From positions 248,001-312,000 of the forward strand of contig NZ_JAAOLX010000002.1 in NCBI RefSeq assembly GCF_011601265.1: 64,000 nucleotides of DNA, in the 5' to 3' direction. A program made the translations under genes and the position numbers. The stretch is from Iodobacter violaceini (GTDB lineage: Bacteria > Pseudomonadota > Gammaproteobacteria > Burkholderiales > Chitinibacteraceae). Shown in pieces: positions 8,039-16,763 of the stretch (positions within the stretch are counted from its first letter, which is position 1; each line of letters opens with the position of its first letter). The notes beneath the pieces were generated by a model. The model ran no database searches, had not been told where the DNA came from, and saw nothing but the letters and a program-made list of their open reading frames with translations.

Positions 8039-9219
8039 GTATTTATTTAAATCAACTGGGCATTATTTGCGCGCTGGGTAATGGCGTTGCTGACGTGCGC
8101 CAGGCGTTATTTGCAGATGCGCCAGGCGGTGTTGCGCCTGCGGCATGCCTGGGTAAAACCCTGTATCTGGGCGCGGTGAACAGCGGGCTTGCCTCGCAAG
8201 ACGCATTGCCAGCTAAGTTACACAGCCGCAATAACGCATTGCTGCTAACCGCGCTGGAACAAATTCGCCCTGCGGTGGACGCGGCCATTGCCCGCTTTGG
8301 TACGGAGCGGATTGGCTTGGTTTTAGGCACCAGCACCTCCGGCATTGGCGAAGCGCAAGCAGCCATTGCCGGGTATCAGGCCACAGGCCAGCTTGCAGCT
8401 GGCTTTCACATGGCGCAGCAAGAGTTAGGCTCCCCCGCAGCCGCACTCAGCACCCTTCTGGGTCTTGCAGGCCCGGTGATGGTGATCTCCACCGCATGTT
8501 CTTCCAGCGCCAAAGCGATGGCGAGTGCAGCAAAGCTGCTCAATGCAGGAATGTGCGATGTGGTGATTTGCGGCGGTGTGGATTCGCTGTGCGATTTCAC
8601 TGTTGCTGGTTTTTCGGCGCTGGAATCGGTCAGTGCTGAGCGCTGCCTGCCCATGAGCATTCATCGCAGCGGCATTAATATTGGCGAAGGCGCGGCCTTA
8701 TTCTTAATGAGTAAAGAGCCTGGCCCCGTCGCATTATTAGGCTGGGGAGAAAGTTCGGACGCGCATCATATTTCAGCACCCGCACCAGACGGCAAAGGGG
8801 CCAGTACCGCCATGCAGGAAGCGCTGCAGCGGGCCGCTCTGCAACCGGCAGACATTGGCTATATTAATCTGCACGGCACGGCCACATCGCAAAATGATGC
8901 GATGGAAAGCCTCGCCGTTGGCCAGCTGTTTGGCAGCCAAACGCCATGCAGCTCGACCAAACCTTTAACCGGCCATACGCTGGGCGCGGCAGGAGCCATT
9001 GAAGCGGCCATCTGCTGGCTTACCCTCAGCGGCAATCCCACAGGGCAACTTCCCCCTCACTGGTGGGATGGCGCAAGCGACCCGGCAATTACCCCTCTGG
9101 CGCTGGTTAAACCCGGGCAATGCACAGACACGCCACTGCAATATGCATTAAGTAATTCCTTTGCATTTGGCGGCAGTAATGCTGTCCTTATTTTTGGAAA
9201 AAACCATGCAGCCGATTGA
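8035..9219 (+). CDS. 3-oxoacyl-ACP synthase (FabF-like), first ketosynthase, ApeO-like
   Basis: 394 residues. The Cys-His-His triad is complete: nucleophile in STACSSSAKA, first His in NLHGTATSQND, second in TKPLTGHTLGAAG, so an active condensing enzyme rather than a chain-length factor is predicted. In aryl-polyene synthesis the equivalent KS works with a partner KS-like subunit to extend the polyene by malonyl units. Its order (KS, DH, KR, KS) matches the ApeO-ApeR block of characterised clusters. The ATG has little Shine-Dalgarno support, probably because a repeat was inserted just before it. It overlaps the dehydratase gene by 14 bases. Confidence 0.88.
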   Translation: MSIYLNQLGIICALGNGVADVRQALFADAPGGVAPAACLGKTLYLGAVNSGLASQDALPAKLHSRNNALLLTALEQIRPAVDAAIARFGTERIGLVLGTSTSGIGEAQAAIAGYQATGQLAAGFHMAQQELGSPAAALSTLLGLAGPVMVISTACSSSAKAMASAAKLLNAGMCDVVICGGVDSLCDFTVAGFSALESVSAERCLPMSIHRSGINIGEGAALFLMSKEPGPVALLGWGESSDAHHISAPAPDGKGASTAMQEALQRAALQPADIGYINLHGTATSQNDAMESLAVGQLFGSQTPCSSTKPLTGHTLGAAGAIEAAICWLTLSGNPTGQLPPHWWDGASDPAITPLALVKPGQCTDTPLQYALSNSFAFGGSNAVLIFGKNHAAD

Positions 9220-9685
9220 ATACCCCATCAGCGAGATCGTGCCGCACTCAGGCAGGATGCTTTTGCTCGATCGCGCCATCGCCGGAGACGAAACGCATTT
9301 TGAATGCGAAGTGACCATCGCCGCAGACAATCTGTTTTTTACCGGCACAGGCGTGGGTGCATGGACAGGGATTGAATTCATGGCACAAACCGTTGCTGCA
9401 TGGGCTGGCTGGCAAGCAAGATTAGCAGGGCAAGTGCCTAAAATCGGCTTTTTACTGGGCAGCCGGCGCTATAGCTGCAGTGTGAGCGAATTTACCCTGG
9501 GCCAGGTGCTCAGCATCAGGATCAGCAGAGCCTTTCAGGCCGATAATGGCCTGGGGCAGTTTGATTGCCAGATTATGATTGAGCAGCAGGAAATTGCTCA
9601 GGCCCCGCTCACTGTATTTGAGCCACTGGATGCCGCAGCGTTTTTAGCGGAGCATGCGGAAAATCAAAGTGGAACAACAATATGA
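9206..9685 (+). CDS. FabA/FabZ-like 3-hydroxyacyl-ACP dehydratase, ApeP-like
   Basis: 159 residues from an ATG inside the end of the ketosynthase gene. It is a single hotdog domain with the catalytic His in IVPHSGRMLLLD and the central helix GIEFMAQTVAAWAGW typical of FabZ-like dehydratases. In aryl-polyene pathways this subunit dehydrates the beta-hydroxy intermediate without later reduction, which gives the conjugated chain; known systems use two dehydratases, and the second would be upstream of this window. Downstream lies a 209-base gap with another repeat copy. Confidence 0.82.
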   Translation: MQPIEYPISEIVPHSGRMLLLDRAIAGDETHFECEVTIAADNLFFTGTGVGAWTGIEFMAQTVAAWAGWQARLAGQVPKIGFLLGSRRYSCSVSEFTLGQVLSIRISRAFQADNGLGQFDCQIMIEQQEIAQAPLTVFEPLDAAAFLAEHAENQSGTTI

Positions 9686-9735
9686 GAAAATCGTTTTAAG
9701 CAAGAAAAATGGCAAGTATAAGAGCGCTAAATTTT

Positions 9736-9843
9736 GAACCCAAGATGGCACAGAGACCGTGCAGTTTCACAGAGAAAATCACAAAGATAAACCGATTTCT
9801 CTGTGTTATCTGTGTCCCCGTTTTACTCTGTGGTTCAAGGTTC
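9736..9843. repeat. PstI-core palindromic repeat family, copy 2 (diverged)
   Basis: The left arm GAACCCAAGATGGCACAGAG is roughly inverted in CTCTGTGGTTCAAGGTTC, around a core with TTCACAGAGAAAATCACAAAG and TTTCTCTGTGTTATCTGTG. The core matches the other copies, but the outer CTGCAG ends are lost or replaced. It lies between the dehydratase and ketoreductase genes; weak similarity of ACAATATGAGA (9677) and ACACAATGAGA (9876) may be a degraded target duplication. Confidence 0.6.
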
Positions 9844-9894
9844 AGCACCTTGTGCAGACCCAAATAATTAAAAATACACAATGAGACGCAAGCA

Positions 9895-10626
9895 ATGAGT
9901 AACAAAACAATTCTGGTCACAGGCTCCAGCCGGGGTATTGGGCGCGCTATTGCCATGCGGCTGGCAAAAGATGGCTTTGATATCGTGCTGCATTGCAAAA
10001 GCCGCATCGATGCCGCCGAAGCCATCGCAGCCGAAATCACCACTCTGGGCCAAAACAGCCGTATTTTGCAATTTGATGTATCCAATCGCGCCCAGGCCGC
10101 AGAAGTTTTACTCGCCGATATCGAAGCGCACGGCTGCTACTACGGCGTAGTCTGCAATGCGGGCATTGCGCTGGACAACGCCTTCCCCGCCATGCCTGCT
10201 GAAGACTGGGATGCGGTCATTCATACCAATTTAGACAGCTTTTACAATGTGCTGCACCCACTCACCATGCCGATGGTCAGACAACGTAAGCCAGGCCGCA
10301 TTGTCACTTTATCTTCCGTTTCCGGCCTCATTGGCAATCGCGGCCAGGTGAATTACAGCGCGGCCAAAGCAGGCATTATTGGCGCAAGCAAAGCACTGGC
10401 GGTGGAGCTGGCCAGCCGTGCCATCACCGTAAACTGCGTGGCGCCCGGCCTGATCGACACCGAAATGGTGGATGAGCGCGTATTAGAAGAAGCGCTGAAA
10501 ATCATTCCGGCCAGGCGCATGGGAAAACCTGAAGAAGTCGCCGCAGCCGTCAGCTTTTTAATGTCAGAAGATGCCGCCTATATCACACGTCAGGTGATTT
10601 CAGTGAATGGAGGCTTGGTAGGATGA
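9895..10626 (+). CDS. 3-oxoacyl-ACP reductase (FabG-like SDR), ApeQ-like
   Basis: 243 residues, a classical short-chain dehydrogenase. The NAD(P)-binding TGSSRGIG is at 8-15, the NAG motif is CNAGIALD, the catalytic Ser is in TLSSVSGLIG, and Tyr-x-x-x-Lys is in YSAAKAG. It should reduce the beta-keto group after each condensation. It follows the dehydratase after a repeat-filled gap and shares an ATGA overlap with the final ketosynthase. An earlier ATG at 9881 is out of frame. Confidence 0.88.
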   Translation: MSNKTILVTGSSRGIGRAIAMRLAKDGFDIVLHCKSRIDAAEAIAAEITTLGQNSRILQFDVSNRAQAAEVLLADIEAHGCYYGVVCNAGIALDNAFPAMPAEDWDAVIHTNLDSFYNVLHPLTMPMVRQRKPGRIVTLSSVSGLIGNRGQVNYSAAKAGIIGASKALAVELASRAITVNCVAPGLIDTEMVDERVLEEALKIIPARRMGKPEEVAAAVSFLMSEDAAYITRQVISVNGGLVG

Positions 10627-11849
10627 AACGCGTTGTCATTACCGGCATCGGTGCCATCAGCCCGCTTGGCCACGACTGGAAAACCGTAGAACCGGCACTT
10701 AAGGCAGGTAAAAATGCCATTCAGGTCATGCCTGAGTGGCAGGTTTTTGAAGGGCTGAATACCCAGCTTGGTGCACCCGCAGCGCCCTTTGATCTGCCCG
10801 CGCATTACAACCGGAAAAGTACCCGCAGCATGGGCCGCGTCGCACTCATGGCGACGCGTGCCAGTGAATTGGCGCTGATCGACGCAGGTCTTCTGAATGA
10901 TCCTCTGGTCACAAGCGGCCAGATGGGCATCTCTTATGGCTCGTCCGCTGGCACGCCCAAAGCCATTGGTGACTTTGGCCGCATGATGGCGGAAAAATCC
11001 ACTGAAGGCATTAACGCCACCACCTATATCAAAATGATGTCGCACACCGCGGCCGTGAATATCGGCGTATTTTTTGGCATTAGCGGCCGCATCATCACCA
11101 CCTCCAGTGCCTGTACCTCCGGCAGCCAGGGTATAGGTTATGCCTATGAGGCCATCAAATTTGGCAAACAAATTGCCATGCTGGCCGGTGGCGCTGAAGA
11201 GCTGGATGCCACCGAAGCCGCTGTTTTTGACACCCTGTTTGCCACCAGCGTACAAAACGCTACGCCCGAAGCCACCCCACGCCCTTTTGATGCCAAACGC
11301 GACGGCCTTGTGATTGGCGAAGGCGCGGGTACGCTGGTGCTGGAAGAGCTGGAACACGCACTGGCGCGCGGCGCGCATATCTATGCAGAAATCATTGGTT
11401 TTGGCAGCAACAGCGATGGCACGCATGTGACACATCCTAACGCGGCCACTATGGCCCAGGCCATCCGCCTGAGTCTTGAAGACGCCGCGCTGCAGCCCGG
11501 AGATATTGGCTATATCAATGCCCACGGCACCGCCACCGACCATGGCGATATCGCCGAATCCCACGCTACGCTGGCGGTGTTTGGTGCACACACGCCCATT
11601 AGCTCGCTCAAAAGCTATATGGGCCACACCCTTGGCGCTTGTGGTGCATTAGAAGCGTGGATCAGCATTGAAATGATGAACAGCGGCTGGTTTGCCCCTA
11701 CCATCAATCTGACTGAGCCAGATGAACGCTGCGCCCCCCTGGATTACATTACCGGCTCAGGGCGGGCCATTGAATGCGATATTGTCATGAGCAATAACTT
11801 TGCTTTTGGCGGAATTAATACATCGCTGATTTTTAAGCGCTGGAGTTAA
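10623..11849 (+). CDS. 3-oxoacyl-ACP synthase (FabF-like), second ketosynthase, ApeR-like
   Basis: 408 residues, starting in an ATGA overlap with the reductase. The triad is complete: Cys in SSACTSGSQG, His in NAHGTATDHGD, His in KSYMGHTLGACGA. By position it matches ApeR, thought to perform the first condensation on the aryl starter; which step this copy does cannot be told from sequence. It is the last recognisable gene of the cluster: a half copy of the palindromic repeat and an unrelated gene follow. Confidence 0.87.
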   Translation: MKRVVITGIGAISPLGHDWKTVEPALKAGKNAIQVMPEWQVFEGLNTQLGAPAAPFDLPAHYNRKSTRSMGRVALMATRASELALIDAGLLNDPLVTSGQMGISYGSSAGTPKAIGDFGRMMAEKSTEGINATTYIKMMSHTAAVNIGVFFGISGRIITTSSACTSGSQGIGYAYEAIKFGKQIAMLAGGAEELDATEAAVFDTLFATSVQNATPEATPRPFDAKRDGLVIGEGAGTLVLEELEHALARGAHIYAEIIGFGSNSDGTHVTHPNAATMAQAIRLSLEDAALQPGDIGYINAHGTATDHGDIAESHATLAVFGAHTPISSLKSYMGHTLGACGALEAWISIEMMNSGWFAPTINLTEPDERCAPLDYITGSGRAIECDIVMSNNFAFGGINTSLIFKRWS

Positions 11850-11865
11850 AGTACTTAAAGCGGAA

Positions 11866-11920
11866 ACTTTGAAAGTTCTGCAGACACAGAGCTCAATAAG
11901 TACACAGAAACAACCTTAAA
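11866..11920. repeat. PstI-core palindromic repeat, copy 3 (left half only)
   Basis: Only the left arm is visible, containing GAAAGTTCTGCAGACACAGA, with 23 bases identical to copy 6 at 62722. The matching right arm is absent before the next gene, so this is a truncated copy. Confidence 0.6.
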
Positions 11921-12011
11921 GAATTTTTATCGGGGATACTGTACAAATACCGCATCCCCAACAGCAACATCTTTAATTCAATACATGATCAATGCATACC
12001 AAGGAATAAAA

Positions 12012-12446
12012 ATGAAAAAATTAGCTGCATTATTAATCGCCGGACTTTTATCCACTTCAGCCTTTGCCCGCGATACCGTATTGCACATCCCACTGGCTGA
12101 TGTCCTGGCCATGCCGGAAGCGCAGGGTAAATTAGATGGTTCGGTTAAATTTTATTTAGCAGGCCAGAAAACACCCGCCATTAGCGAGAAATTATCTGAA
12201 GATGTTTCAAATCAAAAAACCAATGGCGTGGGCAAAAGCGATGAATTTGGCTGCAAATGGGCCGCACTATCAGCCTTAATTGCCTTTCAAAATTCCGCCA
12301 AAAAGAATGGTGCAAATGCCGTGGTCGATTTGGTGAGCTATTACAAAAGAAATGAAACAAAAAATGACACCACCATCGAATGCCATGCAGGTGGATTTGT
12401 GATTGGCGTGGCCTTAAAAGGCAGCTATGCCAAAGTGGCTCAGTAA
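12012..12446 (+). CDS. Small secreted protein of unknown function
   Basis: 145 residues from the ATG at 12012, preceded by AAGGAAT. Residues 1-19 form a signal peptide (MKKLAALLIAGLLSTSAFA) with cleavage before RDTVLH. The mature part has two cysteines (GCKW and ECHAG), which could form a disulfide, and the segment NGANAVVDLVSYYKRNE. Homologues of this kind are often mislabelled excinuclease subunits; I see no ATPase motif. It stands alone between the pigment cluster and the riboflavin genes. Confidence 0.7.
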   Translation: MKKLAALLIAGLLSTSAFARDTVLHIPLADVLAMPEAQGKLDGSVKFYLAGQKTPAISEKLSEDVSNQKTNGVGKSDEFGCKWAALSALIAFQNSAKKNGANAVVDLVSYYKRNETKNDTTIECHAGGFVIGVALKGSYAKVAQ

Positions 12447-12454
12447 TATGCAAG

Positions 12455-12483
12455 GCGTGGGCACCGCTATATTGTGCCCGCGC
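12455..12483. terminator. Hairpin in the convergent gap
   Basis: GCGTGGGCAC pairs with GTGCCCGCGC across a nine-base loop with small mismatches. It follows the secreted-protein gene; there is no strong U-run. Confidence 0.35.
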
Positions 12484-12498
12484 ATGCCAATCGCAAAC

Positions 12499-12530
12499 GA
12501 GTGGGCGTTCGAGCTTGCCCACTCTGTTTA
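12499..12530. terminator. Hairpin terminator between convergent genes
   Basis: GAGTGGGC and GCCCACTC form an 8-bp stem with a ten-base loop, followed by TGTTTAATT. It lies between the secreted-protein gene and ribE, which converge here, and may serve one or both. Confidence 0.45.
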
Positions 12531-12553
12531 ATTCAAAAATATCTGCTGCCTGC

Positions 12554-13261
12554 TTAAGGCTTTTTCAAAGCCACAGGTTCGGCCAGCGCGTAAACATCCA
12601 CACCCTGCTGGGCCAGCAGGGCTTCCAGTGCGGGCATGAGTGCGCCAAGTTTTTCTTCTAAGGCATCGCGTACTGTATCGACGACCACCTGTGTGGCGCG
12701 CTCGATTTCTACATTGAATACGCTGCCCACACGCTTCCCTTCGAAAATGGTCATGCGGCGGGTTTCAGGGATCAGCCATACTTCAAACCAGCATTCGGCT
12801 TTATTGGTTTCGGATACGGTCAGGCTGGCACCATCCAGGGCGATATAGCCTTTGGCAAAAATATATTTCATCCCCTCTTTAGGCACGCCAATTCTAAAGC
12901 AGCAGTTTTCCTGATCTTTACGAATTTCTAAAAGCGTTGCTGTAAAATCCACATGACCTGAGAGCGGATGGCCGCCGATTTCGGCACCATCTTTGGCGGC
13001 GCGCTCGGCATTCACCTGGCTGCCCGGCTGCAGCTGCCCCAGCGAGGTGATGCGCAAGCTTTGCAGCATGACATCAAAACTGGCTTGGTCATTGGCAAAA
13101 ATCTCGGTCACCGTCAGGCAAACACCATCGATTGCCACACTGGCACCCAGCTGAATATCTTTACAAAAGCCAGCCGGAAAAGCGATGCGAAATGTACGCA
13201 TGCCTTTCCTGTCATCAATCGCTTCAATCTTTGCAACGCCTTGCACAATCCCCGTAAACAT
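12554..13261 (-). CDS. ribE: Riboflavin synthase alpha subunit
   Basis: 235 residues. The start MFTGIVQG is diagnostic of riboflavin synthase, and two lumazine-binding repeats follow (around 1-97 and 98-195; GHPLSGHVDF lies in the first). The enzyme dismutates two molecules of 6,7-dimethyl-8-ribityllumazine to riboflavin in the cytosol. The protein is somewhat longer than usual because of a C-terminal tail after about 200, rich in Ala and Leu. Its ATG directly abuts the stop of the zinc-ribbon gene, itself overlapping ribD, so ribD, the zinc ribbon and ribE form one unit. Confidence 0.93.
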   Translation of the reverse strand: MFTGIVQGVAKIEAIDDRKGMRTFRIAFPAGFCKDIQLGASVAIDGVCLTVTEIFANDQASFDVMLQSLRITSLGQLQPGSQVNAERAAKDGAEIGGHPLSGHVDFTATLLEIRKDQENCCFRIGVPKEGMKYIFAKGYIALDGASLTVSETNKAECWFEVWLIPETRRMTIFEGKRVGSVFNVEIERATQVVVDTVRDALEEKLGALMPALEALLAQQGVDVYALAEPVALKKP

Positions 13262-13441
13262 TTATTCAGCTTCCTTAAAGAGTTCTGGATTTGCTTCGCG
13301 CACGCGCTTCGAAGACTTAAGTAAATTGCAGTGATCACAAAAATAACTAATTGAGCCACAGGCCGCGACCACATCCAGCGGCCGCTTGCAATCTGGGCAA
13401 ATTGGAAGCGATTTTTGTTCGCCCGACAGTTCATCCGACAT
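13262..13441 (-). CDS. Small zinc-ribbon protein between ribD and ribE
   Basis: 59 residues. Two knuckles, CPDC (about 15-18) and CDHC (about 35-38), would bind one zinc. The rest is short and partly basic (LLKSSKRVREANPE). The ATG lies inside the last codons of ribD (11-base overlap) and the stop touches the ribE start, so it is co-translated with the riboflavin genes. It resembles YfgJ-like ribbons of unknown function. A longer frame extending to 13495 exists, but the coupling makes 13441 the likely start. Confidence 0.75.
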   Translation of the reverse strand: MSDELSGEQKSLPICPDCKRPLDVVAACGSISYFCDHCNLLKSSKRVREANPELFKEAE

Positions 13442-14558
13442 AGAATTCTCCCGCATCAGTAAAGCGCAGTGTAAGACGCAAATCGTCTCCAACAAGGCGG
13501 CGCTCTACTACCTTAGCTTGTAGCTTGTGGTTCAGGTCATTTAAATCAAGCATGGCCATGCCTTTGGCCATATCGCCAATAATCACCGGGGCCTGATAAA
13601 GCAGCATTTCATCCACCAAAGCCGCTTCAAACAGAGCGCCAACCAAAACTCCGCCCGCCTCTGCCGTAACTTGATTGCAGCCCCTGCGGCCTAATTCATT
13701 CAGTAAGGCGGCTAAATCTACCCGCCCATGCGCATCGGCCAGAATCAACACTTCTGCCCCTGCGGATTCTAAAGCCTGACGCTTTGCTGCGTTTTCCTGA
13801 GCGCCCACAATCAACACCCCCGCCTGATTAAATAACTTTGCACCGGGAGGGGTTCTCAGCAGGCTGTCTACCACCACGCGCAGTGGCTGACGCTCGACCG
13901 CGAATTCGCGTACTGTCAGTTGCGGATCATCCGCCAGCACGGTGCCCACGCCAGTGAGCATGGCGCAGGATCGGGCGCGTAGTTTTTGTACATCAGACCT
14001 TGCCGCAGGGCCGGTAATCCACTGCGATTGCCCGTTAGCCAGCGCCGTACGGCCATCCAGACTGGCCCCCATTTTTACCGTCAGCCAAGGGCGGGCTCGC
14101 ACCATACGGCTGATAAAGCCTTTGTGATGCTCAAGCGCTACTGCGTGCAACAGACCCGAACTCACTTCAAGTCCTGCCGCAGCCAAGCGCGCCAACCCTT
14201 GCCCCGCGACCAGCGGATTTGGATCAGTCAGTGCCGCGACAACGCGCACTACACCCGCTTTCAGCAGGGCATCGGCACAAGGCGGTGTACGGCCATGGTG
14301 GCTGCAAGGCTCCAGCGTCACGTAAGCGGTCGCGCCGCGGGCCAGATCACCTGCCACACTCAGGGCCATCACCTCGGCATGGGCACCAGGCGCGCCTTTT
14401 ACCACACCGCCGCCCGCAGGCTGGCTAAACCCTGCTCCCACCACATGCCCGTTTTTCACCAACACACAGCCCACCGAAGGATTAGGCGCTGCACTGTTCT
14501 GCCCTAAAGCCGCCTGACGCAAAGCCAGCTGCATAAATTGATGATCGATCGCGTTCAT
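13431..14558 (-). CDS. ribD: Bifunctional riboflavin deaminase/reductase
   Basis: 375 residues from an ATG with AGGT seven bases upstream. The N-terminal cytidine-deaminase-like domain has zinc ligands His60 (GAHAEVMAL), Cys85 and Cys94 (EPCSHHGRTPPC). The C-terminal reductase domain (about 150-370) follows with KMGASLDGRTAL and the NADPH-binding EAGGVLVGALFE. It performs the second deamination and side-chain reduction steps of riboflavin synthesis. It heads the ribD, zinc-ribbon, ribE unit; the space upstream holds a repeat copy. Confidence 0.93.
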   Translation of the reverse strand: MNAIDHQFMQLALRQAALGQNSAAPNPSVGCVLVKNGHVVGAGFSQPAGGGVVKGAPGAHAEVMALSVAGDLARGATAYVTLEPCSHHGRTPPCADALLKAGVVRVVAALTDPNPLVAGQGLARLAAAGLEVSSGLLHAVALEHHKGFISRMVRARPWLTVKMGASLDGRTALANGQSQWITGPAARSDVQKLRARSCAMLTGVGTVLADDPQLTVREFAVERQPLRVVVDSLLRTPPGAKLFNQAGVLIVGAQENAAKRQALESAGAEVLILADAHGRVDLAALLNELGRRGCNQVTAEAGGVLVGALFEAALVDEMLLYQAPVIIGDMAKGMAMLDLNDLNHKLQAKVVERRLVGDDLRLTLRFTDAGEFYVG

Positions 14559-14590
14559 GGGTTTACCTGAAATATGGCGGGGAAAAACCA

Positions 14591-14766
14591 AAGATCTGCA
14601 GACACAAGACTAAATAAGGACTCAGAGAACACAGAGAAAAACTGAAGGTTTTGATGCTCAGGCCAAGGCGGGGCTAATTACCCTAAAGCATATTTAACCT
14701 GAACAGGTATGTTTTCTTTTCTCTGTGTGCACTGTGTTCTCATCGTCCCTGTATCAGCAGACCTTT
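14591..14766. repeat. PstI-core palindromic repeat, copy 4 (long form)
   Basis: The left arm CCAAAGATCTGCAGACACAA and the right arm TCTCTGTGTGCACTGTGTTC, ending in CAGCAGACCTTTT, flank about 60 bases of extra sequence not seen in the shorter copies. It lies between nrdR and ribD (both minus strand). Confidence 0.7.
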
Positions 14767-14778
14767 TAAAATATCGGG

Positions 14779-15234
14779 CTACTCCTTACTCACTTCCCGA
14801 ATCACATCGCGAAAATCGTCGACATCCTGGAAGGAGCGGTATACGGAGGCAAAGCGGATATAGGCCACTTTATCAAGCTTGGCGAGCTCAGACATCACCA
14901 TTTCGCCGATCTGGCGGCTCATGATTTCTCTGTCGCCCAGCGATAAGGCTTTTTGAATAATTCGAAGAATAGCGTCGTCCACCAGGGGCGTAGGCACCGG
15001 ACGTTTATGCAGAGCGCGCTCAAAGCTGGTACGGATTTTTTCCCGATCAAAACCAGCACGCTGACCATTTTGTTTCACGACCTGCGGCAAGCGAACTTCG
15101 GCCGTTTCAAATGTGGTAAAGCGTTTATCACAAACAGGACAACGACGGCGACGGCGAACCAGATCGCCATCATCAGATACACGCGAGTCAGCAACCAGCG
15201 TATCAGGAGAACCACAGAAGGGGCACTTCATCAC
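14779..15234 (-). CDS. nrdR: Transcriptional repressor of ribonucleotide reductase
   Basis: 151 residues, the usual NrdR length. The N-terminal zinc ribbon has Cys4, Cys7, Cys32 and Cys35 (CPFCGS and CPVCDKRF); the ATP-cone starts near residue 50 ([16 protein letters not shown]). The protein senses ATP/dATP and represses nrd genes by binding NrdR boxes; none were recognised in this window. glyA follows downstream on the same strand, with a repeat copy between. A glyA neighbour is common for nrdR in proteobacteria. Confidence 0.95.
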   Translation of the reverse strand: MMKCPFCGSPDTLVADSRVSDDGDLVRRRRRCPVCDKRFTTFETAEVRLPQVVKQNGQRAGFDREKIRTSFERALHKRPVPTPLVDDAILRIIQKALSLGDREIMSRQIGEMVMSELAKLDKVAYIRFASVYRSFQDVDDFRDVIREVSKE

Positions 15235-15281
15235 AACCCCGCAAAGAACAAGATGAATTCTAAAAAAACGTTAACCTTAAA

Positions 15282-15394
15282 AAGATCTGCAGGCACAAAG
15301 AGTAAAAAGAACACAAAGCACACGGAGAAAAACATAAAAAAGGATTTCTCTGTGTGCTTCATTTACTCTGAGTGCTCTGTGCCTGCAGAGCTTT
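15282..15394. repeat. PstI-core palindromic repeat, copy 5 (best palindrome)
   Basis: The arms AAGATCTGCAGGCACAAAGA and GCTCTGTGCCTGCAGAGCTT are near-perfect inverses, and the inner AAGCACACGGAGAAA pairs with TTTCTCTGTGTGCTT around a short A-rich loop. The transcript could form one long hairpin between nrdR and glyA. Confidence 0.75.
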
Positions 15395-15409
15395 TATTTC
15401 ATCGGCTTA

Positions 15410-16657
15410 TTAAGCGCCGTAAACCGGGAAGCGTGCTGTCAGTTCTTTTACTTTTACTGCAACAGCTGCAATGTTGGCTTCGTCATGCGGATTATCCAGC
15501 ACATCTGCAATCAGATGAGCAACCTGCACCGCTTCTGCTTCTTTGAAACCACGGGTCGTGATCGCTGGGGAGCCGATACGGATACCGGAAGTCACAAACG
15601 GGCTTTCCGGATCATTTGGAATGGCGTTTTTGTTAACAGTGATGTGCGCAAGACCAAGCAGTGCATCTGCAGCCTTACCGGTTAAGCCTTTAGAGCGCAG
15701 ATCCACCAGGAATACATGCGATTCGGTACGGCCGGAGATCACACGCAGACCACGTTCGATCAGGGCAGCAGCCATGGCTTGTGCGTTTTTCAGCACTTGC
15801 TCCTGGTAAGTTTTGAATTTTGGTGTTGCTGCTTCTTTAAATGCCACAGCCTTAGCTGCAATCACGTGCATTAAAGGGCCGCCTTGCAGCGTTGGGAACA
15901 CATTCGAATTGATCGATTTTTCGAATTCGGCCTTAGCCAGAATCAGACCACCACGCGGGCCGCGCAGTGTTTTATGCGTTGTGGATGTTACGAAGTGAGC
16001 ATGCGGCACTGGGTTTGGATACACACCTGCGGCGATCAGGCCGGCGTAATGCGCCATATCCACCATAAAGTAAGCGCCAACCTTGTCGGCGATTTCACGC
16101 ATACGTGCCCAGTCAAAGCGCAGCGCATAGGCTGAAGCACCACCGATCAGAAGCTTAGGCTTGGTTTCAAGCGCAACGCGTTCCATATCATCGTAATCAA
16201 TTTCTTCGTTTTCATTCAGGCCGTAAGCCACGATATTGAAAAGCTTACCGGAAAGATTAGCAGGCGAGCCATGTGTCAGGTGACCACCGTGACCCAGATT
16301 CATACCCATTACGGTATCGCCCGGCTTCAGGATGGAGAAATACACGGCCTGGTTAGCTTGCGAGCCGGAATGCGGCTGCACATTGGCATACTCTGCGCCA
16401 AACAGTGCTTTCACGCGATCAATCGCCAACTGTTCAACGGTATCAACAAATTCACAGCCGCCATAAAAACGCTTGCCAGGATAACCTTCGGCGTATTTAT
16501 TGGTCAGTTGCGAGCCCTGAGCTTCCATCACCGCTGGGCTGGTGTAGTTTTCTGACGCGATCAGCTCGATATGCTCATGCTGGCGAACAACTTCACCTGC
16601 AATGGCAGCGGCTAAATCAGGATCGTATTGGGCGATAGTGGCGGACTTGGAGAACAT
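15410..16657 (-). CDS. glyA: Serine hydroxymethyltransferase
   Basis: 415 residues, the usual length. The PLP-binding lysine is in [13 protein letters not shown], and the substrate segment [12 protein letters not shown] and [10 protein letters not shown] are present. It interconverts serine and glycine while charging tetrahydrofolate, the main source of one-carbon units. A sigma-70-like promoter is visible about 50 bases upstream of the ATG, so the gene probably has its own transcript. The kbl-tdh pair at the other end of the window also feeds glycine metabolism, but there is no direct link. Confidence 0.97.
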   Translation of the reverse strand: MFSKSATIAQYDPDLAAAIAGEVVRQHEHIELIASENYTSPAVMEAQGSQLTNKYAEGYPGKRFYGGCEFVDTVEQLAIDRVKALFGAEYANVQPHSGSQANQAVYFSILKPGDTVMGMNLGHGGHLTHGSPANLSGKLFNIVAYGLNENEEIDYDDMERVALETKPKLLIGGASAYALRFDWARMREIADKVGAYFMVDMAHYAGLIAAGVYPNPVPHAHFVTSTTHKTLRGPRGGLILAKAEFEKSINSNVFPTLQGGPLMHVIAAKAVAFKEAATPKFKTYQEQVLKNAQAMAAALIERGLRVISGRTESHVFLVDLRSKGLTGKAADALLGLAHITVNKNAIPNDPESPFVTSGIRIGSPAITTRGFKEAEAVQVAHLIADVLDNPHDEANIAAVAVKVKELTARFPVYGA

Positions 16658-16703
16658 AGAGTTGGCGCTTCCGTAAGTCGGTTGGGAATAGGGAATGCGC
16701 AGG

Positions 16704-16731
16704 ATTCTACCACGGACGAGGCCTTTTCCAA
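16704..16731 (-). promoter_or_regulatory. Predicted sigma-70 promoter of glyA
   Basis: On the minus strand TTGGAA (-35) and TAGAAT (-10) are separated by 16 bases, with the -10 about 45 bases upstream of the glyA ATG. Judged by eye only. Confidence 0.45.
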
Positions 16732-16763
16732 TTGAGGAATTCGTGATTAATCATGATCCACTT

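Noticed and set aside
10590-11627. 345-codon minus-strand frame opposite the second ketosynthase
   Set aside because: Shadow frame of a strongly conserved FabF-type gene on the other strand.
14953-15546. 197-codon + strand frame opposite nrdR and glyA
   Set aside because: It is antisense to two well-established genes and crosses a palindromic repeat; the translation has no domain.
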